Origin: JAMXLG01 sp963818925
GTDB lineage: Bacteria; Vulcanimicrobiota; Vulcanimicrobiia; Vulcanimicrobiales; Vulcanimicrobiaceae
DNA: 64,000 nucleotides
Assembly (NCBI GenBank): GCA_963818925.1
Contig: CAWFTN010000001.1
Coordinates: 2,976,001 to 3,040,000, forward strand
Reading direction: 5' to 3'
Shown in pieces: positions 26,457 to 35,057 of the stretch. The stretch's first letter is position 1. Each line of letters begins with the position of its first letter. Under the pieces are notes generated by a model, which did no database searches, was not told where the DNA came from, and saw only the letters and a list, made by a program, of their open reading frames with translations. The translations under genes were made by a program, and so were the position numbers.

Positions 26457-29400
26457 TCACCAATAGAGCCGCTGCAAGTTAAAGGAGAATCCGCTCTGCC
26501 CTTGGAGCGGCTGTCCGACCGAAAGACGTGTTGACGTACCCGATGGCGTCTTAAACAACGTCTGCGGACCGGTGGACCAGTAAAACGAAAGCTGGGCGCT
26601 CGTATCGGCCGGACCGACGAGCTGAAGGCCCGCCGAGTAGATCGACGGCGTTCCGAACGTCTGCGAATAGATGAAGCTCACGGTTTTGCCCAACAGGCGT
26701 GTCGCCGAGAAGCCGACGTTGCCGTAATAGTCGACGTTTACGTCGAAGTTCTGGAAACCGAGCCCTTGCGAGAGCGCTGTCTCCACCGGTGAAAGGACGC
26801 CGGCGGCAAACTGCGCGTTGAGGATATTGAAGGCTTCCTGCCCGACGCTGATAGACGACGAGGGTTGTCCGATCGGCTGCGCGCCGGGCACGACGTTAAG
26901 CGCGCCTTGCGGCGTGACGCCGTTGATCGTCGGATTGTTCGAGCCGGTCGGTAGATACGTCGTGCCGCCGACGAGCCCGCTAAAGGGTGCGATCATCGCG
27001 AGAATCTGTTCGTTTGTATAGCCCGGCGGGTTCGTAGAGAAGGCAATCTTTAGCTCGTTGATCGGTCCGTCGACGTTAATCGTGACATCGGTCGAATAGG
27101 CGAGCACGCGCGGATCGGGATTGGTGACGTGTGTTACGCCTTGCGCGTGCAGCGTCGGGATGATGCCTTGAGCGGGTGTAAATGTCACGGCGGCGTTCGT
27201 GAGCCGGAAGGCACGATCGAAGTAGGTCAGCGTCCCCGCGGTGCCCGTGAATTGGCCATCGAGCGTCGGCGAGGAGAGCGTGCCGGCCAGATCGACCGCA
27301 CCCGTTGCACCGATATCGAGGCCCGCGCCGTAGCCCGAGCCGCGCACGCGCACGTTCTTGCCGACCGCAAGCTTCATGTTGAAGCCGAGATCGAACGGGA
27401 ACGCTGGTCCGCTGCCGTTGCCGCCGCCTTGCGCTGCAGCGAGAAACGCGGCGAACGGAATCGCCGCGTCGTGCAGCGTGATGTCGCCGCTGACTCGCGC
27501 AAGCTGTTTCGGCGCACGGTTGAGCGCGATGCGTCCATCGAACGCGCCGGTGCCGAACGCCGGAAGGTCGAGTTGCGCGTTTTTCGCCGTCGTCTCGACG
27601 CGATACGACGCGCCGCTCGAACCGTTCGCGAACGCGACGCGTCCTGAAGCGGCGACGCTTCCCGCACCGAGACTTGCCGAAAGGCGCTGCACGGTTGCGT
27701 GCGTATGATCGAACGTCAACGTGGCGGTTGCGTTCGTGATCGGCGTGCGCTCGAGATCGCTGACATAGCTTCCCTTTGCGAGCGAGAAGCGGCCGTAGAT
27801 GCGCGGCGTACCGACGGTCCCCGCCACCCCAAGCTCACCGTCAATCGTACCACCGAGCTGCGTGTTATTTCCCAACAACGTTTGAAACGTCGATGGATCG
27901 ACCGATGTTACGGCGAGATCGAGATTAATCGGTGCGTTCGGCGGGCCGGCGCCGAACGGCCGCAGCGTCAACGGCAGCGATCCGGCAAGCGAAATCTCGC
28001 CATGCTCGAACTGCGCGCCTGCGTTGCTGAGTTCGACGGTTTTCTTCTTCACATTCCAGCGCACCGACCCGAAGATCGACGGAATTTTCACGCCGTACGC
28101 GACCGCATTCGTCGCGTCGAACGCCGCGGCGAGTTGCGGATCGTGCGGCGTGCCGCGCACGCTGATCGTGGATTCATAAATGCCTTGCAGCTGTACGCTC
28201 TTGCGCGACACTTGTTCGATCAAGCGCGAGAGGTCGTTCGAATTCAAGTACACGTCGACGTCGATCGGGTCGCTCGCCGCGAGTCCGAATGAACCGCTTG
28301 CGGTCGCCGTGAGTCCCGCCGTAACCAAGCTCGCGGAATCGATGCGAAGGCGATCGCCGAGCGACGAAAACGCAAGATCGGCCGATTCGATCGGAAGCGG
28401 ACCCATCGTACCGCCGTTGAGCGACGACGACCCATTGACGTGCAGACGCGGATAGCGCCCTTCGATCGTTGCGTCGGCGTCGAGACTCCCGCTCATCGGA
28501 ACTTGTCCGAATCCGAACGCGCCCAGCCACGTCGACGTGTTGAGATTGTCGAGATCGATCGAAACGTTATACCGGGAGTTGCGCAGCACGTCGAACCACT
28601 GGGTCGACGGCGTGAACCCGATTGACCCTTTGACGCGCATGAGTCCTTGCGCGCCGCCACCGACAACGAGCGAACCTTTCATTAAATTGTGCGAGCTCGC
28701 CCAAATCGCGCGCGTATCGCCGATCGTGAAATTGCGATAGCGCAAGCCGGCAACGTCGACGTTGCCGTTGCTGTTGATGCGTTGCTTCTGCGAAACGAGA
28801 TCGAAGCGAACGGGACCGGTTCCGTCGAGCGTGTCGCCGGTATCGAAGAAGTTGTTGAAATCTTCCAAGTCGGCGCGCGGCGCGATGACGTGCACGCCGG
28901 TAATGGGTGCGTTCGCCGCAACACCGGGGATAGGCGCGTTTTCGGCGGCGGCAAACGTGAGATGCGTGGACGCGACTTGCACCGAGCCGCGGCGCGCACG
29001 CGCACCGGTGCGACTCGCCGTGATGAGCGCGTGCGCATCCGTAAACGGCAGCCCGTTCACGGAACCGGCGCCGACGCCGACGGGACCGTTCACCGTCGGA
29101 TACACTCCGCGTCCCGCAACGTCGACGGATGCGCTGTACGTTCCGTCGATTGGAACGAGCGAAGGCAGCGCGAGCATATGAATGACGTCGGTGATGTCGG
29201 CGGCCGGAACGTTCGCGTGGACCGCATACGCCGGTGCGCCGGAGGTCAGTTGCTTGAGGTCACCCGATGCAATCGTATACATGCCGTCGAGCCCGCCGAC
29301 GACGTGATCGAGGTGCACCGTATCGTCGTGCAGCGCGATGAGCGCAGTCCCGTCGATGCCGAACTGCTGCATCTTTCCTTGCGCGATCGCGACGCCGCCG

Positions 29401-31682
29401 GTGAATGAGGGAATTTTCGGCTCTTGTTTGAGCGTCCCGCTCGCACTGACGAAGCCCGCATCGAGCGGAAGGCCGAGTCCGCGCAAATCGCTGCCGCGCG
29501 TGCGATCGGCAACGAGCGTAATGCCGCGATCGAAGCGTCCCGCAGCGACGACGTCGCCGCCGGCAACGCGCGCGTGCGCAGACAGAATGTTGAGCGCGCC
29601 GTTATCGATAGCAAGCGTTCCGCGTACAGCTTCGAACGGCAGTCCGTGCACCTTTGCATTGCGCAGCACGATTCCGTCGGGTTGAACGGTGATGCGTCCG
29701 CCGGCAATCGCAATCGCGATCGGACCGTCGATCGTGCCGGTCGCGGTCGGATCTTGCAAATACGTGCGCAGCCCTTCCAACGTGCCGTGATACATGCCAT
29801 GCACCGCAATCGCACCGAGTGAAAGCGCGCCGTCGCCGTCGATCGTTCCCCAGGGACCGCGCGCATTCAACGGCTCGATCGCCGCGTCCGCCAGCGTTCC
29901 GCTGAATTGCGCGTGCACTTTATCGAGGCCGACGCCGGCGATGTGGAGCGCATGTCCGTCCATCGCGCCGGCAATCAATGCGTGCAATCCACTGCGTCCT
30001 CCGCCGACGAGCGAAAACGAATCGACCGTTCCATCGAAGTCCGGAATCTTCGGTATCAGTGTTCCAAACGCGCCGGCCATCTTTGCCGACTGGAGCGACA
30101 GGTGGTGGGCATCGATCCAGAACGCGCTCGTATCGGTCTGCCGGTTCAAGTGATACTCGGCGGCAAATTGGCCGCGTTCGGTGTCGATCCAAAACGGACC
30201 GACATCGATGATCCCGGCACGATCGACGTGCAGCACCGCCGCCATCCGATTGATATCACGCGCCGATTGCATCGCGCCGTAGCCGAGAAACCGCGTGTCG
30301 AGGCCGTCGAGCATAACGTCGCCGACGATCGGCTCGGTGCCGAGCAACGATCCGAAATACGGCAGCGATTGGGCGGGGGCCTCAAAGTGGAGCGCGGCTT
30401 GTGTATGCGTCGTCTTGCCGATGCCGATCATTCCGCGAATCGTCGCCTTCGCGCCGTGAACGGTCGCTTGCAGCGGAGCAAGCATCACGCTGTTGTTCTG
30501 ATACGCGATCTTCACGTGCAGATCGCGCATCCGCAGCGAGCTGTAAACCGCATGCGGCGAATCCATGCGCGCCAGCACGACCGGATTGCCGAGATCGCCT
30601 TGGACTTCAATTTGGAGGTGCGCAGGACCGCCGATCGGCTGGTTCTTCGTGAACGCGAACATTGTCCGCAGCGTTTGAAGATTGCCCCGCGCGTCGATAC
30701 CCAGCCGATATTGCGGGGCGGCGAAATTATAGATGCCGCCACTTACCGAAACGGGCGTGCCGGAGACATCGGCGCCGAGCCGATTGAAGAAAAACGTGTC
30801 GTCGACCATTTGCAGACGGCCGGCGATATGTTGCAGCGGGGTCGAGAGTCCGACAACGCGCATCTGTACGTCGTTAACGTCGATCGCTCCCGACATGTGA
30901 TAATTGATTGGTTGATCCGGCTGGACGTCGAGTGCGTACGCTTTGAACTCCATGTCGGTCGCCGTGCCGGCGAGCAGGCGAGCCGCTTGCGAGTTGATGA
31001 AGTAGTTTCCGATCGCGCGCATTGGAATCTCTTTCGCAAACGCATGATGCAACGCGTAGCCGCGATTGATGTCGACGGTTCCGACCAGCTGGAACGGCTC
31101 AAGCGCTTGTTCGACGAAGGCGCCGCGCAGTACGTAGTGCGTGCGCGCCGCGGAGTTGATGTTCGCATCGAGCGTGATACCGGTCACTTCGAGCGTGCGC
31201 GAATCCGGGTCGACGGTGTAGGGCGCGCGCACGACGCCCGAACCGTCGCGGATGCGCACGTTCATCGCAATCGGAACGTTATTCGGCCATTGCGGCGCGG
31301 TGATCGCGGGATTCTGCGATTGCGGAATTACGATGTTATACGTGCCGTCCTTATGTCGGACGAGCGTGAGCGTCGGATGGTCGATGTAGATGCCGTTAAC
31401 ACCGAAGCGATGTCTACTGCCCGGCAGCAGATCGCGTAACGAGTACGAGACCTCGACTTGCGCCGCGTCGAGGACCGGCTCGCCGTTCCGGCTCACATGT
31501 ACGTGGAGAAAGGTAGCGTGCGTGTTTCCGATGTGCTGATCGCCGATCGACACATCATAGCCGAGCGCAAGCGACATGACGCGCGGAAGCACGGCCGCCA
31601 TCACTTCTTGCCGGCGCACGAAAAGTACGCCCGCCAGAATGACGAGTACGACCAACGTTACGAGAGCCGCTCGCTTGCGCAT
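26457..31682 (-). CDS. TamB-family translocation and assembly module protein
   Basis: 1741 residues. One N-terminal membrane anchor (MRKRAALVTLVVLVILAGVL) is followed by an AsmA-like region, a very long beta-rich repeat region, and a C-terminal TamB (DUF490) domain (KIAFSTNPPGYTNEQILAMI is typical) ending QRLYW. TamB proteins bridge the periplasm and are implicated in lipid transport and outer-membrane protein assembly, often paired with an Omp85 protein; here bamA is the next gene. A paralog lies at 1-4080. It begins 24 bases after the higA stop, so it may be transcribed from the antitoxin promoter. Confidence 0.9.
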   Translation of the reverse strand: MRKRAALVTLVVLVILAGVLFVRRQEVMAAVLPRVMSLALGYDVSIGDQHIGNTHATFLHVHVSRNGEPVLDAAQVEVSYSLRDLLPGSRHRFGVNGIYIDHPTLTLVRHKDGTYNIVIPQSQNPAITAPQWPNNVPIAMNVRIRDGSGVVRAPYTVDPDSRTLEVTGITLDANINSAARTHYVLRGAFVEQALEPFQLVGTVDINRGYALHHAFAKEIPMRAIGNYFINSQAARLLAGTATDMEFKAYALDVQPDQPINYHMSGAIDVNDVQMRVVGLSTPLQHIAGRLQMVDDTFFFNRLGADVSGTPVSVSGGIYNFAAPQYRLGIDARGNLQTLRTMFAFTKNQPIGGPAHLQIEVQGDLGNPVVLARMDSPHAVYSSLRMRDLHVKIAYQNNSVMLAPLQATVHGAKATIRGMIGIGKTTHTQAALHFEAPAQSLPYFGSLLGTEPIVGDVMLDGLDTRFLGYGAMQSARDINRMAAVLHVDRAGIIDVGPFWIDTERGQFAAEYHLNRQTDTSAFWIDAHHLSLQSAKMAGAFGTLIPKIPDFDGTVDSFSLVGGGRSGLHALIAGAMDGHALHIAGVGLDKVHAQFSGTLADAAIEPLNARGPWGTIDGDGALSLGAIAVHGMYHGTLEGLRTYLQDPTATGTIDGPIAIAIAGGRITVQPDGIVLRNAKVHGLPFEAVRGTLAIDNGALNILSAHARVAGGDVVAAGRFDRGITLVADRTRGSDLRGLGLPLDAGFVSASGTLKQEPKIPSFTGGVAIAQGKMQQFGIDGTALIALHDDTVHLDHVVGGLDGMYTIASGDLKQLTSGAPAYAVHANVPAADITDVIHMLALPSLVPIDGTYSASVDVAGRGVYPTVNGPVGVGAGSVNGLPFTDAHALITASRTGARARRGSVQVASTHLTFAAAENAPIPGVAANAPITGVHVIAPRADLEDFNNFFDTGDTLDGTGPVRFDLVSQKQRINSNGNVDVAGLRYRNFTIGDTRAIWASSHNLMKGSLVVGGGAQGLMRVKGSIGFTPSTQWFDVLRNSRYNVSIDLDNLNTSTWLGAFGFGQVPMSGSLDADATIEGRYPRLHVNGSSSLNGGTMGPLPIESADLAFSSLGDRLRIDSASLVTAGLTATASGSFGLAASDPIDVDVYLNSNDLSRLIEQVSRKSVQLQGIYESTISVRGTPHDPQLAAAFDATNAVAYGVKIPSIFGSVRWNVKKKTVELSNAGAQFEHGEISLAGSLPLTLRPFGAGPPNAPINLDLAVTSVDPSTFQTLLGNNTQLGGTIDGELGVAGTVGTPRIYGRFSLAKGSYVSDLERTPITNATATLTFDHTHATVQRLSASLGAGSVAASGRVAFANGSSGASYRVETTAKNAQLDLPAFGTGAFDGRIALNRAPKQLARVSGDITLHDAAIPFAAFLAAAQGGGNGSGPAFPFDLGFNMKLAVGKNVRVRGSGYGAGLDIGATGAVDLAGTLSSPTLDGQFTGTAGTLTYFDRAFRLTNAAVTFTPAQGIIPTLHAQGVTHVTNPDPRVLAYSTDVTINVDGPINELKIAFSTNPPGYTNEQILAMIAPFSGLVGGTTYLPTGSNNPTINGVTPQGALNVVPGAQPIGQPSSSISVGQEAFNILNAQFAAGVLSPVETALSQGLGFQNFDVNVDYYGNVGFSATRLLGKTVSFIYSQTFGTPSIYSAGLQLVGPADTSAQLSFYWSTGPQTLFKTPSGTSTRLSVGQPLQGQSGFSFNLQRLYW

Positions 31683-31706
31683 TATTGCGTTAACGGGCCG
31701 TGGGCG

Positions 31707-32012
31707 TTAGGCGTTTCCAGCTTTTTGGCGAGGCCGGACGTCGCGCGTGATGGCATCGGCCAAGGCGTCTTCCGCTACGTCGAGGTCATAGCGAGCTTGC
31801 AGATTGAGCCAGAACTGCGGCGTCGTGCCAAAGTAACGACCCAACCTCAGTGCCGTCTCGGCGCTGATGCTTCGCTTGCCGTTAATGATCTCGTTGATTC
31901 GCGTCGCGGGAACGTGCAATGCGAGCGCAAGTTGGTTTTGACTCAGATTGAGCGGCTCTAGAAAATCCGCTCGAAGAATTTCTCCTGGATGAATGGTCGG
32001 TAGTTTGCTCAT
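31707..32012 (-). CDS. higA: HigA-type antitoxin (XRE helix-turn-helix)
   Basis: A 101-residue protein from the ATG at 32012. It has the HigA hallmark IHPGEILRADFLEPLNLSQ, the helix-turn-helix NQLALALHVPATRINEIING, and the KRSISAETALRLGRYFGTTPQFWLNLQ segment. HigA neutralises the HigB RNase and represses its own operon. The frame continues upstream but only through the remains of higB. The toxin upstream is broken (see 32026-32234), so this is an orphan antitoxin. It is co-directional with and 24 bases from tamB-like. Confidence 0.9.
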   Translation of the reverse strand: MSKLPTIHPGEILRADFLEPLNLSQNQLALALHVPATRINEIINGKRSISAETALRLGRYFGTTPQFWLNLQARYDLDVAEDALADAITRDVRPRQKAGNA

Positions 32013-32025
32013 GTCTATCTGCTCA

Positions 32026-32234
32026 TCAGGTTTTATAGTGGTCGGTGATTCGAACATCGTGTGCGTAGCCCGAAGACCAACGGAACAGCACTCGGTAGCG
32101 TTCATGGACGCGAATAGAGTAGGCATCAGCGCCGAACTCAGGCATCTTCTCCAGACGATTTCCTGGAACGGCAGCAACGCGCGCAATGCCGCAGCCTCCA
32201 CATTCTGGAATCGCGGGACTCGCTCACGATAAGT
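32026..32234 (-). pseudogene. higB: Decayed higB toxin gene
   Basis: Two frames together resemble HigB. The upstream part reads TYREREVPRF-like (TYRERVPRFQNVEAAALRAL) in one frame, directly after an in-frame TAA and with no start codon. The downstream part reads VPGNRLEKMPEFGADAYSIR then VHERYRVLFRWSSGYAHDVR and ends ITDHYKT plus TGA in another frame. Compared with the family (ALRKL...PPGNRLE...SIRINDQWRI.FRW...VDYH), a stretch of about eight codons is missing at the junction with a frame change, and the N-terminus is gone. The stop lies 13 bases before the higA ATG, the normal higBA spacing. Confidence 0.72.
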
Positions 32235-32265
32235 TTATACCGGGGCGCGTTACACGTTAAACGTG
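32234..32265 (-). promoter_or_regulatory. Candidate autoregulated higBA promoter and operator
   Basis: On the minus strand a TATAAA (-10 like, 32234-32239) follows a perfect 6-base inverted repeat CACGTTTAACGTG (32253-32265), which would overlap the -35 region (TTTAAC, 16-base spacer, weak match). HigA proteins bind palindromes over their own promoters. The layout fits; the match to any known HigA operator was not tested. Confidence 0.4.
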
Positions 32266-32310
32266 ATACGGCGAACGTGGGGCGTCGCTAACTAAAGTGC
32301 GTGCTGACAG

Positions 32311-34209
32311 TTAGAGGTCGAGGTTTTTGACCGACTTGGCATAGTCGAAGATGTATTGTTTGCGGGGTTCCACTTTGTCGCCCATGAGATCGGTGAAGAT
32401 CTGTTCGGCTTCGACCCCGTCTTCGATGGTGATCTGCTTAAGGCGGCGGTGCCCGACTTCCATCGTGGTCTCTGCGAGCTGCTCGGCGTCCATTTCACCC
32501 AAGCCCTTGTACTGTTGGACTTGGAAGTCTTTGAGATCGCCGTCACCGACGATCGATTTCAAATCTGTTTCGCTGAATGCCCACCACTGCTTCTTGCCCT
32601 TCTTCACGCCGTAGAGCGGCGGCTGCGCGATGAAGACGTGGCCTTCTTCGACGAGCGGCTTCATCTGGCGATAGAAGAACGTCAGCAGCAACGTGCGGAT
32701 GTGCGATCCGTCGACGTCGGCGTCGGTCATGATGATGATCTTGTGATAGCGCAGCTTTCCGAGATCGAACTCGTCGCCGAAGCCGGTGCCGAACGCGGTG
32801 ATCATCGTGCGAATTTCTTCGTTCGAGAGCACTTTGTCGAGGCGCGCCTTTTCGACGTTGAGAATTTTACCGCGCAGCGGAAGAATCGCTTGCGAGTTCG
32901 GATCGCGTCCGCCTTTGGCGGTGCCGCCGGCCGAATCGCCTTCGACCAAGAATATTTCGCTCTCGGCCGGATTGGTGTTCTTGCAGTCGACGAGCTTGCC
33001 GGGCAGACCCGAACCTTCGAGCGCGTTCTTGCGGCGCGACAAATCGCGGGCTTTTTTGGCAGCATCACGCGCGCGCTGCGCTTGCATGCACTTCTCGATA
33101 ATGATGCGCGCTTGTTTCGGATTCTCTTCGAAGAAGAAATCGAGACGCTCGTTGACGAGACCGTAGACGATGCTGCGAACCCTCGCGTTACCGAGCTTCG
33201 TCTTCGTTTGGCCTTCGAATTGCGGCTCTTGCAGTTTGACGGAAATGACGGCTGTCAAACCTTCCATGATGTCGTCGGTCGAAAGCGAGCCGTCCGATTC
33301 TTTGAGCATGCCCTTCTTCTTGGCATAGCTGTTGACGGCTTGCGTGACCGCTTGACGGAAGCCTTGCAAGTGCATGCCGCCTTCGATCGTGTTGATGTTG
33401 TTCGCGTAGCTGAAGATCTGCTCGCTGTACGTGTCGGTGTACTGCATTGCCACTTCGACATCGACACCGTCGCGTTCGGAATGTGTCGTAATCGTCGGAT
33501 GGAGCGAGTCTTTCTTCTCGTTCAAATACTCGACGAACGACACGATGCCGCCGTCGAACTTGTACGTGCGCTCGCGTACTTGTTCCGGACGCTCGTCGCG
33601 CAACGTGATCGAGAGGCCACGATTGAGGAACGCGAGTTCGCGCAGACGCTTTTGCAGAATATCCCAGTGGAGCTCGAGCGTTTCGAACACTTCGGGATCC
33701 GGCTTCCACCATTGGAAGGTGCCCGTTTCGTCGGTCTTGCCGAGCTTCTTCAGCTTCTGCACCGTGATGCCGCGCTCGAATCTTATCTCGTAGACGTTGC
33801 CGTCGCGCTTGATGCGCGTGAACATCCACTCTGAGAGCGCATTGACGACGGAGATACCGACGCCGTGCAAACCGCCCGACACCTTGTAGCCGCCTTTGCC
33901 GAATTTACCGCCGGCGTGCAGAATCGTCATCACGACCTCGACGGCCGGCAATCGTTCTTCCGCATGGATATCGACGGGAATGCCGCGGCCGTCGTCTTCA
34001 ACGGAACACGAGCCGTCTTTATAAATCGTCACCTTCAGGTTGCGCGCGTAGCCCGCGAGCGCTTCGTCGACACCGTTGTCGACGGCTTCATACACGAGCT
34101 GATGCAACCCACGCTCCGCCGTATTTCCGATGTACATGCCGGGGCGCTTGCGAACCGCTTCGAGACCTTTGAGGACCTCGATCTGCTCGCCGGTGTAATT
34201 GTTCGACAT
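32311..34209 (-). CDS. gyrB: DNA gyrase subunit B
   Basis: A 632-residue type II topoisomerase ATPase subunit that drives negative supercoiling. Domains in order: GHKL ATPase (EAVDNGVDEALAGYA, DDGRGIPVDIH, GGLHGVGISVVNALSEW), transducer, and TOPRIM (LVEGDSAGGTAKGGRDPNSQ, PLRGKILNVEKARLDK, TDADVDGSHIRTLLLTF), then the short C-terminal region ending DYAKSVKNLDL. Length fits the short GyrB type. It lies eight bases after the DciA-like gene, in the conserved dnaA-dnaN-recF-gyrB order. Confidence 0.97.
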   Translation of the reverse strand: MSNNYTGEQIEVLKGLEAVRKRPGMYIGNTAERGLHQLVYEAVDNGVDEALAGYARNLKVTIYKDGSCSVEDDGRGIPVDIHAEERLPAVEVVMTILHAGGKFGKGGYKVSGGLHGVGISVVNALSEWMFTRIKRDGNVYEIRFERGITVQKLKKLGKTDETGTFQWWKPDPEVFETLELHWDILQKRLRELAFLNRGLSITLRDERPEQVRERTYKFDGGIVSFVEYLNEKKDSLHPTITTHSERDGVDVEVAMQYTDTYSEQIFSYANNINTIEGGMHLQGFRQAVTQAVNSYAKKKGMLKESDGSLSTDDIMEGLTAVISVKLQEPQFEGQTKTKLGNARVRSIVYGLVNERLDFFFEENPKQARIIIEKCMQAQRARDAAKKARDLSRRKNALEGSGLPGKLVDCKNTNPAESEIFLVEGDSAGGTAKGGRDPNSQAILPLRGKILNVEKARLDKVLSNEEIRTMITAFGTGFGDEFDLGKLRYHKIIIMTDADVDGSHIRTLLLTFFYRQMKPLVEEGHVFIAQPPLYGVKKGKKQWWAFSETDLKSIVGDGDLKDFQVQQYKGLGEMDAEQLAETTMEVGHRRLKQITIEDGVEAEQIFTDLMGDKVEPRKQYIFDYAKSVKNLDL

Positions 34210-34217
34210 TCTTTCTC

Positions 34218-35057
34218 TTAGTGTTCCGTTCCGTAAATTAAATCGTGCAGCTCGTCGCCGAGCACGTTGCGCACCGTTGCGGGACCGATCCGTTCCGGCG
34301 CGAGTTCGCTCTTCAGCAAGACATACGAACTCGCGATCAATCGTTCCGATCTATCGCGTGAGAGCTTCCCGGCCAGACGCGCGCGCGAGAGCCGTTCCCA
34401 CCATCGCAGCAAAAGGCGATGGCGGATGCCCTCGTACTCGTCGTGAGTCAGGCTCTCGACCAAGCTGGAGGTTCCGGCAAACCCGAGCCACGGCGCTTCA
34501 AAGAGCAGCCGTGAGACGAGGCGTTCCCGTTCATCGTTCCGTGCAATCTGGCAGCTAACGCAGCGCGGGCCGGATTCAGGCGCGATCAAGGCGGTGCACC
34601 CTGCGCATTCTTTCCACCCGCGGGCCCGTTTGGCCCGCTCAGCGGCCTCCACGTCGCCACGCAGCCGCACCAACGCTTCATGAGCGTCAGCTGCCGGCGC
34701 GCGCGTCTCGCGCGATACTGCCTTCCCTATAACACGTCTCGAGGCCGAAGAGCTGCCGGGTGCGGCGATCGTGCCGATGCGAAAGCGCAGTTTCTCGATC
34801 GCCGCTTTCGGCACGCGCGCGCGAATGGCGGCGACGATCTTTGTCGACTCGCAACTCAGCGCGTGGCTCCAGCCACTGCCGGCCGTCTTGATGACAAGCG
34901 TGTCGCCCTCGATCTTGCTCGGGTGCGACTTGCGGGCGTTCGCTTCACCGACAATTTCCGTCCACGCGGCGCCAAGTAAGACTAATGGGTCAGTTGCTTG
35001 TTTTGCCTTACCGTCGCCCGGTGCCCAGCCGCCGAGCGCCTGCCCGAGCTTCAGCAC
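34218..35057 (-). CDS. DciA-like (DUF721) protein with added zinc-ribbon region
   Basis: 279 residues. The N-terminal ~100 residues match DUF721/DciA, the replicative helicase operator of most bacteria (LGAAWTEIVGEANARKSHP, GDTLVIKTAGSGWSHALSCE). A basic linker leads to a four-Cys cluster, CAGCTALIAPESGPRCVSC, consistent with a zinc ribbon, then a helical C-terminal region (TSSLVESLTHDEYEGIRHRL, NVLGDELHDLIYGTEH). Typical DciA proteins are about 100-180 residues, so the extension is unusual. The gene overlaps recF by seven bases and precedes gyrB, the expected position for dciA. Confidence 0.8.
   Translation of the reverse strand: MLKLGQALGGWAPGDGKAKQATDPLVLLGAAWTEIVGEANARKSHPSKIEGDTLVIKTAGSGWSHALSCESTKIVAAIRARVPKAAIEKLRFRIGTIAAPGSSSASRRVIGKAVSRETRAPAADAHEALVRLRGDVEAAERAKRARGWKECAGCTALIAPESGPRCVSCQIARNDERERLVSRLLFEAPWLGFAGTSSLVESLTHDEYEGIRHRLLLRWWERLSRARLAGKLSRDRSERLIASSYVLLKSELAPERIGPATVRNVLGDELHDLIYGTEH

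Noticed and set aside
26311..26463. N-terminal extension of BamA by 51 codons
   Set aside because: The added residues are Arg-rich without a signal; the ATG at 26310 gives a proper signal peptide.
29907..31439. Long open frame (510 codons) on the plus strand
   Set aside because: It is antisense to the tamB-like gene, Arg/Asp/Val-rich with no domain, and arises from the GC-rich codon pattern of the real gene.
32356..33834. Open frame of 492 codons on the plus strand
   Set aside because: It lies opposite gyrB, which has all expected motifs; the plus-strand product has no recognisable features.
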